Positions 16,194-24,223 of a stretch of DNA of 64,000 bases are shown piece by piece; within the stretch, counting starts at the first letter, position 1; every line of letters begins with the position of its first letter. A program made the translations under genes and the position numbers. The DNA comes from Streptomyces sp. FIT100 (GTDB lineage: Bacteria > Actinomycetota > Actinomycetes > Streptomycetales > Streptomycetaceae): contig NZ_CP075715.1 of NCBI RefSeq assembly GCF_024584805.1, positions 3,916,526-3,980,525 of the forward strand, given 5' to 3'. The notes beneath the pieces are model-generated. The model worked only from the letters and a program-made list of their open reading frames with translations. It searched no databases and was not told the DNA's origin.

Positions 16194-17681
16194 TCAGGTC
16201 TGGGCCATGTCGACGAAGCGCGAATAGTGGCCTTGGAAGGCGACCGTGATCGTCGCCGTGGGGCCGTTACGGTGCTTGGCCACGATCAGGTCCGCCTCGC
16301 CCGCGCGCGGCGACTCCTTCTCGTACGCGTCCTCGCGGTGCAGCAGGATCACCATGTCCGCGTCCTGCTCGATGGAGCCGGACTCTCGCAGGTCGGAGAC
16401 CATCGGCTTCTTGTCCGTCCGCTGCTCGGGGCCACGATTCAGCTGGGAGAGGGCGATCACCGGGACCTCAAGCTCCTTGGCCAGCAGCTTGAGGTTACGG
16501 GACATGTCCGAGACCTCCTGCTGACGGCTCTCGGCCCGCTTGGAACCGCCGGACTGCATCAGCTGGAGGTAGTCGATGACGACCAGCTTGAGATCGTTGC
16601 GCTGCTTGAGCCGCCGGCACTTGGCGCGGATCTCCATCATCGACAGGTTCGGGGAGTCGTCGATGTAGAGCGGAGCCTGGGATACATCCGGCATCCGGCG
16701 GGCGAGGCGGGTCCAGTCCTCGTCGGTCATGGTCCCGGAGCGCATGTGGTGCAGCGCCACTCGCGCTTCTGCGGACAGCAGACGCATCGCGATCTCGTTG
16801 CGGCCCATTTCGAGGGAGAAGATGACGCTCGGCAGATTGTTCTTGATCGACGCCGCGCGGGCGAAGTCCAGGGCCAGAGTGGACTTACCCATGGCCGGAC
16901 GGGCCGCGATGACGATCATCTGGCCGGGGTGCAGCCCATTGGTGAGCGAGTCGAAGTCGGTGAAGCCGGTCGGCACACCCGTCATCTCGCCGCTGCGTGA
17001 GCCGATCGCCTCGATCTCGTCGAGCGCGCCCTCCATGATCTCGCCGAGCGGGAGATAGTCCTCGCTGGTCCGCTGCTCGGTGACGGCGTAGATCTCGGCC
17101 TGGGCCGAGTTCACGATCTCGTCGACGTCGCCGTCCGCCGCGTATCCCATCTGCGTGATACGGGTGCCGGCCTCCACGAGCCGCCGCAGCACCGCGCGCT
17201 CGTGGACGATTTCCGCGTAGTAGGAGGCGTTGGCCGCTGTCGGCACCGACTGGACCAACGTGTGGAGGTACGAGGCGCCACCGACACGGGTGATCTCTCC
17301 CCGCTTGGTGAGCTCGGCGGCCACCGTGATGGGGTCGGCGGGCTCGCCCTTGGCATAGAGATCGAGGATGGCCTGATAGACGGTCTCATGGGCGGGCCGG
17401 TAGAAGTCATGGCCCTTGATGATCTCCACGACGTCCGCGATGGCGTCCTTGGACAGCAGCATGCCGCCGAGGACGGACTGCTCGGCGTCGAGGTCCTGAG
17501 GCGGCACCCGCTCGAAGCCGCCGGGAGCCGCGTCGTCCCAGGGGCCACTCTCCCTGCCGCGCTCGTGCTGCTCCTCGCGGCCACGCCCACGACCCTCACC
17601 GCGGCGCTGGCGGGAGACCGGGAGTCGGTCGCTGGGACCGGTGTCGGCCCAGGGACCGTCCAGGGGCTCGGGAATGCTCAC
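16194..17681 (-). CDS. dnaB: Replicative DNA helicase DnaB
   Basis: DnaB is the hexameric 5'-3' helicase that opens DNA at the replication fork. The 495-residue protein starts with a charged, Arg/Gly-rich extension of about 50 residues, then the N-terminal collar domain (DLDAEQSVLGGMLLSKDAI). The RecA-like motor follows, with Walker A in ARPAMGKSTLALDFARAA, Walker B in LVVIDYLQLM, and the family signature RNLKLLAKELEVPVIALSQL. There is no intein. Upstream lies a cluster of DnaA boxes shared with the divergent MATE gene, an unusual place for them. Confidence 0.97.
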   Translation of the reverse strand: MSIPEPLDGPWADTGPSDRLPVSRQRRGEGRGRGREEQHERGRESGPWDDAAPGGFERVPPQDLDAEQSVLGGMLLSKDAIADVVEIIKGHDFYRPAHETVYQAILDLYAKGEPADPITVAAELTKRGEITRVGGASYLHTLVQSVPTAANASYYAEIVHERAVLRRLVEAGTRITQMGYAADGDVDEIVNSAQAEIYAVTEQRTSEDYLPLGEIMEGALDEIEAIGSRSGEMTGVPTGFTDFDSLTNGLHPGQMIVIAARPAMGKSTLALDFARAASIKNNLPSVIFSLEMGRNEIAMRLLSAEARVALHHMRSGTMTDEDWTRLARRMPDVSQAPLYIDDSPNLSMMEIRAKCRRLKQRNDLKLVVIDYLQLMQSGGSKRAESRQQEVSDMSRNLKLLAKELEVPVIALSQLNRGPEQRTDKKPMVSDLRESGSIEQDADMVILLHREDAYEKESPRAGEADLIVAKHRNGPTATITVAFQGHYSRFVDMAQT

Positions 17682-18104
17682 CGGCCACCTCCTCCCGTCC
17701 GCTCGGCGGACCTCGCCGTGGCACTCTTTCTACGGCACAGCACTGACAAATCGAATGGCCCGACTCCGCTTCCGGCGAGTCGGGGGCCGGTCTACGTTAG
17801 AGCCGCGGGCACCGTCAGCCAATCTGGTTATCCACAGGCCATGTGGACAGCGGACCTGATGCTGTGGAGAACCCCACGGAACCTGTGCACGGACCAGGGG
17901 ACGGCACTGTGGACAAAGTCATACCCAGGCCACCGGACCAGCTCTGACCTGCACACTTTCCATCCACCGGCTGTGGGGGAGAAAAACTTCACCAGCCGGA
18001 TCAAGATCAGAACAAACGACGCAGAGCAGAAGCCGCATCTCCCTTACAGGTAAGGACCACAGGACAATTGCATCTCTTACCTGTGGAAGATTAGATTGGG
18101 GCCC
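17682..18104. promoter_or_regulatory. Divergent dnaB / MATE control region with a DnaA-box cluster
   Basis: This 423-bp gap has no gene. Between 17828 and 17916 it holds four DnaA-box-like 9-mers: TTATCCACA (17828-17836), TGTGGACAG (17842-17850), TGTGGAGAA (17863-17871) and TGTGGACAA (17908-17916). The first is the classic box and the last is the reverse complement of TTGTCCACA, the form favoured in streptomycete oriC. A 9-bp inverted repeat with arms at 18046-18054 and 18076-18084 sits just before the MATE start. Promoters of both genes must lie here; I could not assign them. Confidence 0.75.
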
Positions 18105-19442
18105 ATGACCCAGGCCCCTGTGGCACCGAAGACCAGCCGACGACGACATGACCGCGAGATCATCGCGCTGGCCGTCCCCGCCTTCGGCGCCCTCGTCGCC
18201 GAGCCACTTTTCGTCATGGTCGACAGCGCCGTCGTCGGCCATCTCGGCACTCCCCAACTCGCCGGCCTGGGGGTCGCCGCCGCTCTGCTCACCACAGCAG
18301 TGAGTGTCTTCATCTTCCTCGCGTACGCAACGACGGCCGCGGTCGCGCGCCGGGTGGGCGCGGGTGACCTGAGCGCCGCGATCCGCCAGGGCATGGACGG
18401 CATCTGGCTCGCCCTGCTGCTCGGTGCCGCCGTCATCGCACTGGCTCTTCCCGGGGCACCCTCCCTCGTCGAGCTCTTCGGGGCCTCCGACACGGCCGCT
18501 CCCTACGCCACGACCTATCTCAGGATCGCCAGCCTGGGCATCCCGGCGATGCTCGTGGTCATGGCCGCCACCGGCGTGCTGCGCGGCCTGCAGGACACCC
18601 GCACGCCCCTGTACGTCGCGATAGCCGGCTTCGCCGCCAACGCGGCTCTCAATGTCGGGCTCGTCTACGGCGCAGGGCTGGGGATCGCAGGTTCCGCCTG
18701 GGGCACCGTGATCGCCCAATGGGGAATGGCCGCTGCCTACCTTGTCGTGGTCATCCGCGGCGCCCGCCGACACGGCGCCTCGCTTCGCCCCGATGCCGCC
18801 GGCATACGTGCGAGTGCCCATGCGGGCGTGCCGCTCCTGGTGCGTACGCTTTCGCTGCGCGCCGTCCTGATGATCGCCACCGCCGTGGCGGCTCGGCTCG
18901 GCGATACGGACATCGCCGCGCACCAGATCATCCTCGCCCTCTGGAGTCTGATGGCCTTCGCCCTGGACTCCATCGCGATCGCGGGTCAGGCGATCATCGG
19001 GCGCTATCTCGGCGCCGACGACCCCGAAGGGGCGCGGGAGGCATGCCGCCGCATGGTGCAGTGGGGCATCGCCTCAGGGGTGGCACTGGGAATCCTGATC
19101 GTGCTCGCCCGTCCGCTCTTCATTCCCCTCTTCACCAGCGACCAGTCGGTGAAGGACACCCTGCTCCCCGCACTGTTGGTCGTGGCGCTCTCCCAGCCGA
19201 TCGCCGGTGTGGTCTTCGTCCTGGACGGCGTACTGATGGGCGCCGGTGACGGCCCCTATCTCGCCGGAGCGATGCTGGTGACCCTGGCGGTCTTCGCCCC
19301 GGTCGCCCTGCTCGTTCCGACCCTCGGCGGCGGGCTGACCGCCCTCTGGTGGGCGATGACGCTCATGATGACGGTCCGCATGCTGACCCTGTGGCTGCGT
19401 GCACGGTCGGGTCGCTGGATTGTGACAGGCGCGACGCGCTGA
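18105..19442 (+). CDS. MATE-family multidrug / organic cation exporter (DinF-like)
   Basis: This 445-residue protein has 12 hydrophobic helices in two pseudo-symmetric halves of the MATE family. Conserved elements include ALAVPAFGALVAEPLFVMVD, SAVVGHLGTPQLAGLGVAAA and GVLRGLQDTRTPLYVAIAGF. MATE proteins export drugs or metabolites against Na+ or H+; DinF-like members dominate in actinobacteria. The ATG at 18105 gives the usual short N-terminus; an in-frame TTG lies 9 bp upstream. A parS site and a bidirectional terminator follow the gene. Confidence 0.93.
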   Translation: MTQAPVAPKTSRRRHDREIIALAVPAFGALVAEPLFVMVDSAVVGHLGTPQLAGLGVAAALLTTAVSVFIFLAYATTAAVARRVGAGDLSAAIRQGMDGIWLALLLGAAVIALALPGAPSLVELFGASDTAAPYATTYLRIASLGIPAMLVVMAATGVLRGLQDTRTPLYVAIAGFAANAALNVGLVYGAGLGIAGSAWGTVIAQWGMAAAYLVVVIRGARRHGASLRPDAAGIRASAHAGVPLLVRTLSLRAVLMIATAVAARLGDTDIAAHQIILALWSLMAFALDSIAIAGQAIIGRYLGADDPEGAREACRRMVQWGIASGVALGILIVLARPLFIPLFTSDQSVKDTLLPALLVVALSQPIAGVVFVLDGVLMGAGDGPYLAGAMLVTLAVFAPVALLVPTLGGGLTALWWAMTLMMTVRMLTLWLRARSGRWIVTGATR

Positions 19443-19465
19443 CGATCCGGTCCGCTCTCGGTCAT

Positions 19466-19479
19466 GTTTCACGTGAAAC
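19466..19479. promoter_or_regulatory. parS site 3
   Basis: A perfect GTTTCACGTGAAAC palindrome between the MATE stop codon and the terminator shared with rplI. Confidence 0.95.
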
Positions 19480-19483
19480 AGCG

Positions 19484-19514
19484 AGAGGGCCGCACCCCAT
19501 GGGTGCGGCCCTCT
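19484..19514. terminator. Bidirectional terminator between MATE and rplI
   Basis: A perfect 14-bp stem (19484-19497 with 19501-19514) with a 3-nt loop lies between the convergent MATE and rplI genes. It could stop transcription from both sides. Confidence 0.8.
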
Positions 19515-19546
19515 GATGCTCTGCGAGCAGCTTTGCCGGCAGTCGC

Positions 19547-19993
19547 TCAGGCAGCGACGACCTCGACGCCAAGCTTGGCGGCAACCTCGGGGTGCAGACG
19601 CACAGACACCTGGTGCGAGCCCAGGGTCTTGATCGGCGAACCGAGCTCGACACGGCGCTTGTCGACGTCCGGGCCACCGGCGGACTTGATCGCCGAGGCG
19701 ATGTCAGCCGGGGTAACGGAGCCGAAGAGGCGGCCGGCGTCGCCGGAGCGAACGCTCAGACGCACCTTCACGCCCTCGAGCTTGGCCTTGATCTCGTTGG
19801 CCTGCTCGATGGTCGCGATCTCGTGGATCTTGCGAGCGCGACGGATCTGCGCGACGTCCTTCTCGCCACCCTTGGTCCAGCGGATCGCGAAACCACGCGG
19901 GATCAGGTAGTTGCGAGCGTAGCCGTCCTTGACGTCCACGACATCGCCGGCAGCGCCGAGGCCGGAGACCTCGTGGGTGAGGATGATCTTCAT
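19547..19993 (-). CDS. rplI: 50S ribosomal protein L9
   Basis: L9 is a 148-residue protein of the large subunit that binds 23S rRNA near the L1 stalk. The N-terminal domain shows the signature GLGAAGDVVDVKDGYARNYL followed by IPRGFAIRWT. A long connecting helix and the C-terminal domain (SVTPADIASAIKSAGGPDVD) complete the normal architecture. It is the last gene of the rpsF-ssb-rpsR-rplI operon, 18 bp after rpsR. Confidence 0.98.
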   Translation of the reverse strand: MKIILTHEVSGLGAAGDVVDVKDGYARNYLIPRGFAIRWTKGGEKDVAQIRRARKIHEIATIEQANEIKAKLEGVKVRLSVRSGDAGRLFGSVTPADIASAIKSAGGPDVDKRRVELGSPIKTLGSHQVSVRLHPEVAAKLGVEVVAA

Positions 19994-20011
19994 GTTTCGG
20001 TCACCCTTCCC

Positions 20012-20248
20012 TTATCGCGCGGTGGACGTGTAGGGCAGCAGCGCCATCTCACGGCTGTTCTTCACGGCCGTGGCGACGTCACGCTGGTGCTGCGTGCAGT
20101 TGCCGGTCACGCGGCGGGCACGGATCTTGCCGCGGTCGGAAATGAACTTCCGCAGCATGTTCGTGTCCTTGTAGTCCACGTACGCGGTCTTGTCCTTGCA
20201 GAATGCGCAGACCTTCTTCTTCGGCTTGCGCACAGGCGGCTTCGCCAT
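20012..20248 (-). CDS. rpsR: 30S ribosomal protein S18, zinc-binding form
   Basis: S18 is a 78-residue small-subunit protein that pairs with S6. The motifs VCAFCKDK and NCTQHQRDVA supply the CxxC and CxxH zinc ligands, so this is the zinc-containing (C+) paralogue rather than the zinc-free form that streptomycetes express under zinc starvation. It lies in the standard rpsF-ssb-rpsR-rplI order. Confidence 0.97.
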   Translation of the reverse strand: MAKPPVRKPKKKVCAFCKDKTAYVDYKDTNMLRKFISDRGKIRARRVTGNCTQHQRDVATAVKNSREMALLPYTSTAR

Positions 20249-20318
20249 GGTGTATCTCCTGTGTGATCAAGAAGTGGGGGTACGAGCTGCCCCTGGGGGA
20301 TCCCGGTGGGACCGACCC

Positions 20319-20903
20319 TTAGAAGGGGGGCTCGTCCGAGTAGCCGCCGCCGGAGCTTCCGCCCCAGCCACCACCGCCGCCACCGCCGCCACCCTGCTGG
20401 CCACCGCCGGCCGGGGCACTGGTGGCCCAGGGGTCGTCGGCGGGAGCACCGCCGCCACCCTGCTGGGCACCGCTGGGACCGCCGCCCCAGCTGCCACCGC
20501 CCTGCTGGCCGCCGCCATAGCCGCCCTGACCACCGCGACCGGTGGTCTTGGTGACCTTGGCCGTGGCGTTCTTGAGGCTGGGGCCGACTTCCTCGACGTC
20601 CAGCTCGTAGACCGTGCGCTTGACGCCCTCGCGGTCCTCATAGGACCGCTGCTTCAGCCGGCCCTGCACGACGACGCGCATGCCTCGCTGGAGCGACTCG
20701 GCGACGTTCTCCGCCGCCTGCCGCCAGACCGAGCAGGTCAGGAACAGGCTCTCGCCGTCCTTCCACTCATTCGTCTGACGGTCGAAGGTGCGGGGAGTGG
20801 ACGCGACGCGGAACTTCGCGACCGCCGCACCGGACGGGGTGAAGCGCAGCTCGGGGTCGTCGACGAGATTGCCGACGACCGTGATGACGGTCTCGCCTGC
20901 CAT
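20319..20903 (-). CDS. ssb: Single-stranded DNA-binding protein SSB
   Basis: SSB coats single-stranded DNA during replication, repair and recombination. The 194-residue protein has an N-terminal OB fold (about 1-112: TVVGNLVDDPELRFTPSGAA, FLTCSVWRQAAENVAESLQR). A Gly/Gln-rich flexible linker (about 120-185) follows, ending in the acidic partner-docking tip YSDEPPF. This is the essential SSB of the rpsF-ssb-rpsR operon. Confidence 0.97.
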   Translation of the reverse strand: MAGETVITVVGNLVDDPELRFTPSGAAVAKFRVASTPRTFDRQTNEWKDGESLFLTCSVWRQAAENVAESLQRGMRVVVQGRLKQRSYEDREGVKRTVYELDVEEVGPSLKNATAKVTKTTGRGGQGGYGGGQQGGGSWGGGPSGAQQGGGGAPADDPWATSAPAGGGQQGGGGGGGGGWGGSSGGGYSDEPPF

Positions 20904-20977
20904 GGGTGAACCTCTCGGCGGGGATTGCTTCTGGCTGCTTGCTGCTACTCGAACCCGATGACCTCTGAGCTAGGTGC

Positions 20978-21268
20978 TCAGTGGGTCTCGGGACGGAGGA
21001 CCTTGGTCCGGAGGACCGACTCGTTCAGGTTCATCTGGCGGTCGAGCTCCTTGACGACCGCAGGCTCGGCCTGCAGGTCGATGACCGAGTAGATGCCCTC
21101 GGGCTTCTTCTTGATCTCGTAAGCGAGACGACGACGGCCCCAGGTGTCGACCTTCTCCACCTTTCCGTTGCCCTCACGGACGACGGAGAGGAAGTTCTCG
21201 ATCAGCGGGGAGACAGAACGCTCCTCGAGATCGGGGTCGAGGATGACCATCACCTCGTAGTGACGCAT
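20978..21268 (-). CDS. rpsF: 30S ribosomal protein S6
   Basis: S6 is a 96-residue small-subunit protein that forms a heterodimer with S18. The sequence has the typical MRHYEVMVILDPDLEERSV start and DTWGRRRLAYEIKKKPEGIY core. The ATG at 21266-21268 is set by AAAGGAGGTGGG upstream; the frame remains open further upstream but has no family similarity. It is the first gene of the operon with ssb, rpsR and rplI. Its promoter must lie in the 283-bp gap before the divergent small membrane gene. Confidence 0.97.
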   Translation of the reverse strand: MRHYEVMVILDPDLEERSVSPLIENFLSVVREGNGKVEKVDTWGRRRLAYEIKKKPEGIYSVIDLQAEPAVVKELDRQMNLNESVLRTKVLRPETH

Positions 21269-21551
21269 GTGGAACCCACCTCCTTTGGACTCAGCGGCCA
21301 CGGTCGTTCCGTGGCAGGAGGGTCGTGATGCGTAAGCATCGATGTCTACGAGTAAATCAGGCGCCACTGACAATCGGCCTCGGTTGACGAGGGATCGAGT
21401 GCTGGCCTGGGCAGACACCGGTGCAGACCGTACAGAGTACCCGCACACCCGCTTCGGGTTGAAATCCGGCGACCGAGGACCGCACCCTGTACGCATCGGA
21501 TGTGGGCGGCGTCACAGTGCGCCGCCTTCCGGCAACGCCAGGAGGTGCTCC

Positions 21552-21866
21552 ATGGCACAAGCACAACCGAACCCCACCGGCTCTCTCCTCGCCACGGACG
21601 GCAAGCCCCACCCCCTCCAGGACACCCTGATGGCGGTGACCCTGTTTCTGGGTGCGGTGGCCTTTGTGAGCGCGCAGTTCCACGGCCTCCATCTGCTGAG
21701 CTCCTGGTCCGGACTGATCGGGATCCTCACCGGCGGCTACGGTCAGTTCATCTCGGCGACGACCCGCGAACGCTTCCTTCTGATCGTCGGTCTCGGTGCC
21801 TCGGCCATCGGTTTCTTCCTCGGGATGGCCCACGGCGGGCTCTTCGGCGGCTTGGTCGGCTACTAG
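21552..21866 (+). CDS. Small membrane protein of unknown function
   Basis: This 104-residue protein has three hydrophobic segments (about 27-47, 50-70 and 78-102), the last ending in GMAHGGLFGGLVGY. AGGAGG at 21540-21545 fixes the ATG. I do not recognise a family; such a protein is commonly found between rpsF and femX in Streptomyces, so it is probably conserved. It is divergent from rpsF and is not tightly linked to femX (137 bp). Confidence 0.75.
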   Translation: MAQAQPNPTGSLLATDGKPHPLQDTLMAVTLFLGAVAFVSAQFHGLHLLSSWSGLIGILTGGYGQFISATTRERFLLIVGLGASAIGFFLGMAHGGLFGGLVGY

Positions 21867-22003
21867 TACCCCCCTCTGAAGGCCATGCGGGGCCCGGGGC
21901 CCGGGGCATCCCACCGAAAGGTGGTCCCCGGGCCCAGTAGGCTTCGGCGCGAGAGCCGGAGCCCCTGTACCCATGGGGACACACCTGCCGAGGAGCGCCC
22001 CGC

Positions 22004-23122
22004 ATGAGCCTGACCCTGAGGACCATCAGCCGAGAGCAGCATCTGGCGTACATCCAGACCCTGCCCGCGGCGAGTCACTGCCAGGTCCCGGCATGGGCGG
22101 ACGTCAAGACGGAGTGGCGCTCGGAGAACCTCGGCTGGTTCGACAAGAGCGGTGAGCTCGTCGGCGTCGGTCTCGTCCTGTACCGGCAGCTGCCCAAGAT
22201 CAAGCGGTACCTCGCCTATCTCCCCGAGGGTCCGGTGATCAACTGGTACGCGCCGAACCTGGACGACTGGCTGCAGCCGATGCTGGCCCACCTCAAGAAC
22301 CAGGGCGCCTTCTCCGTGAAGATGGGCCCGCCGGTCGTCATCCGCCGCTGGGACGCCCCGGCGATCAAGGCCGGAATCCAGGACCCGGACGTGAAGCGCC
22401 TGCGCGACGTCGAGGCCACCCACATCGAGCCGCGCGCCTTCGAGGTCGCCGACCGGCTCCGCAAGATGGGCTGGCAGCAGGGCGAGGACGGCGGCGCCGG
22501 CTTCGGTGACGTACAGCCCCGGTACGTCTACCAGGTGCCGCTGGCCAACCGGTCCCTCGACGATGTCCTCAAGGGCTTCAACCAGCTCTGGCGGCGCAAC
22601 ATCAAGAAGGCCGAGAAGGCCGGCGTCGAGGTGGTCCAGGGCGGCTACGACGACCTCGCCGAGTGGCAGCGGCTCTACGAGATCACGGCCGAGCGCGACC
22701 GCTTCCGGCCCCGCCCGCTCTCGTACTTCCAGCGCATGTGGACGGTCCTGAACAGCGAGGACCCCAACCGCATGCGGCTCTACTTCGCGCGGCACGACGG
22801 GGTGAACCTGTCCGCCGCGACCATGCTCGTCGTCGGCGGTCACGTCTGGTACTCCTACGGAGCCTCGGACAACATCGGCCGCGAGGTCCGGCCCTCGAAC
22901 GCGATGCAGTGGCGGATGCTGCGCGATGCCTATGCCATGGGTGCCACCGTCTACGACCTGCGCGGCATCAGTGACTCGCTCGACGAGAGCGACCACCTCT
23001 TCGGCCTCATCCAGTTCAAGGTCGGCACCGGCGGAGAAGCCGTCGAGTACGTCGGCGAGTGGGACTTCCCGCTCAACAAGCTGCTGCACAAGGCGCTCGA
23101 CATGTACATGTCCCGTCGCTGA
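22004..23122 (+). CDS. femX: FemX-type peptidoglycan bridge aminoacyltransferase (FemABX family)
   Basis: This 372-residue enzyme is expected to add the first glycine to lipid II from glycyl-tRNA, making the streptomycete peptidoglycan cross-bridge. The two GNAT-like halves of the FemABX fold are visible: LPKIKRYLAYLPEGPVINWY and FNQLWRRNIKKAEKAGVEV in the first, and GHVWYSYGASDNIGREVRPS with MQWRMLRDAYAMGATVYDLR in the second. Length is normal for a non-coiled-coil FemX. The downstream alanine-racemase-like gene begins 63 bp later in the same direction, consistent with a cell-wall operon. Confidence 0.88.
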   Translation: MSLTLRTISREQHLAYIQTLPAASHCQVPAWADVKTEWRSENLGWFDKSGELVGVGLVLYRQLPKIKRYLAYLPEGPVINWYAPNLDDWLQPMLAHLKNQGAFSVKMGPPVVIRRWDAPAIKAGIQDPDVKRLRDVEATHIEPRAFEVADRLRKMGWQQGEDGGAGFGDVQPRYVYQVPLANRSLDDVLKGFNQLWRRNIKKAEKAGVEVVQGGYDDLAEWQRLYEITAERDRFRPRPLSYFQRMWTVLNSEDPNRMRLYFARHDGVNLSAATMLVVGGHVWYSYGASDNIGREVRPSNAMQWRMLRDAYAMGATVYDLRGISDSLDESDHLFGLIQFKVGTGGEAVEYVGEWDFPLNKLLHKALDMYMSRR

Positions 23123-23185
23123 TGCTTCCGTAACCCGCTCATATCTCTGATACACCGCTCACCCCAGAAAGGTTCCGGACCGGCC

Positions 23186-24217
23186 ATGGCGCTCTCCCTC
23201 TACGTCGACACCGCTCGCTGGCGGGCGCACCAGAAGTCCGTGATCGACCAGTTCCCCGGCCTGGTCCCGGTCTGCAAGGGCAATGGCTACGGATTCGGCC
23301 ATGAGCGGCTCGCGGAGGAGACGACCCGCTTCGGCTCGGACATGCTCGCCGTCGGCACGACCTACGAAGCGGCCCGGATCAAGGACTGGTTCAGCGGCGA
23401 CCTCCTCGTCCTGACGCCCTTCCGCCGGGGAGAAGAGCCCGTGCCGCTGCCGGACCGGGTCATCCGCTCGGTCTCCTCCGTCGACGGTGTGCACGCTCTC
23501 GTCGGCGCGCGCGTGGTCATCGAGTGCATGAGCTCCATGAAGCGCCACGGCGTCTCCGAGCACGAGCTGGGCCAACTGCACGCCGCCATCGAGGACGTAC
23601 GCCTGGAGGGCTTCGCGCTGCACCTGCCGCTGGACCGGACGGACGGCTCGGACGCGGTCGAAGAGGTCATCGGGTGGATGGACCGGCTGCGCAGCGCCCG
23701 GCTGCCGCTCCACACCATGTTTGTGAGCCATCTCGGCGCCGCGGAACTGGCCCGGCTGCAGCAGCAGTTCCCGCAGACCCGGTTCCGCGCACGGATCGGC
23801 ACCCGGCTGTGGCTCGGCGACCACGAGGCCACCGAGTACCGCGGCTCCGTCCTCGACGTCACCCCCGTCGCCAAGGGCGACCGGTTCGGCTACCGGCAAC
23901 AGAAGACGGCCTCGGACGGCTGGCTGGTCGTCGTGGCCGGCGGCACCTCCCACGGCGTCGGGCTGGAGGCGCCGAAGGCACTGCACGGCGTCATGCCGCG
24001 TGCCAAGGGCGTGGCCCGGGCGGGCCTGGCCACCGTCAACCGCAACCTGTCGCCGTTCGTCTGGGCGGGCAAGCAGCGCTGGTTCGCCGAGCCGCCGCAC
24101 ATGCAGGTCTCCATCCTGTTCATCCCGGCGGACTCGCAGGAGCCGAAGGTCGGCGACGAGCTGGTCGCCCACCTGCGCCACACCACCACGCAGTTCGACC
24201 GCCTGGTCGACCGCTAG
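23186..24217 (+). CDS. Alanine-racemase-like PLP-fold protein of uncertain activity
   Basis: This 343-residue protein has the alanine racemase layout: an N-terminal TIM barrel (about 1-220) and a C-terminal beta domain. The PLP lysine is seen in VCKGNGYGFGHERLAEE, which corresponds to the KANAYGHG motif. In true racemases the second catalytic base is a Tyr in a GYADG-like motif of the C-terminal domain; here the equivalent stretch reads VAGGTSHGVGLEA and has no Tyr. It may therefore not racemise alanine. It follows femX by 63 bp, suggesting a cell-wall role, but its function is unknown. Confidence 0.78.
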   Translation: MALSLYVDTARWRAHQKSVIDQFPGLVPVCKGNGYGFGHERLAEETTRFGSDMLAVGTTYEAARIKDWFSGDLLVLTPFRRGEEPVPLPDRVIRSVSSVDGVHALVGARVVIECMSSMKRHGVSEHELGQLHAAIEDVRLEGFALHLPLDRTDGSDAVEEVIGWMDRLRSARLPLHTMFVSHLGAAELARLQQQFPQTRFRARIGTRLWLGDHEATEYRGSVLDVTPVAKGDRFGYRQQKTASDGWLVVVAGGTSHGVGLEAPKALHGVMPRAKGVARAGLATVNRNLSPFVWAGKQRWFAEPPHMQVSILFIPADSQEPKVGDELVAHLRHTTTQFDRLVDR

Positions 24218-24223
24218 GACCGG

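Noticed and set aside
20319..20550. Simple-sequence repeat in the ssb region
   Set aside because: It encodes the normal Gly-rich flexible linker of streptomycete SSB.
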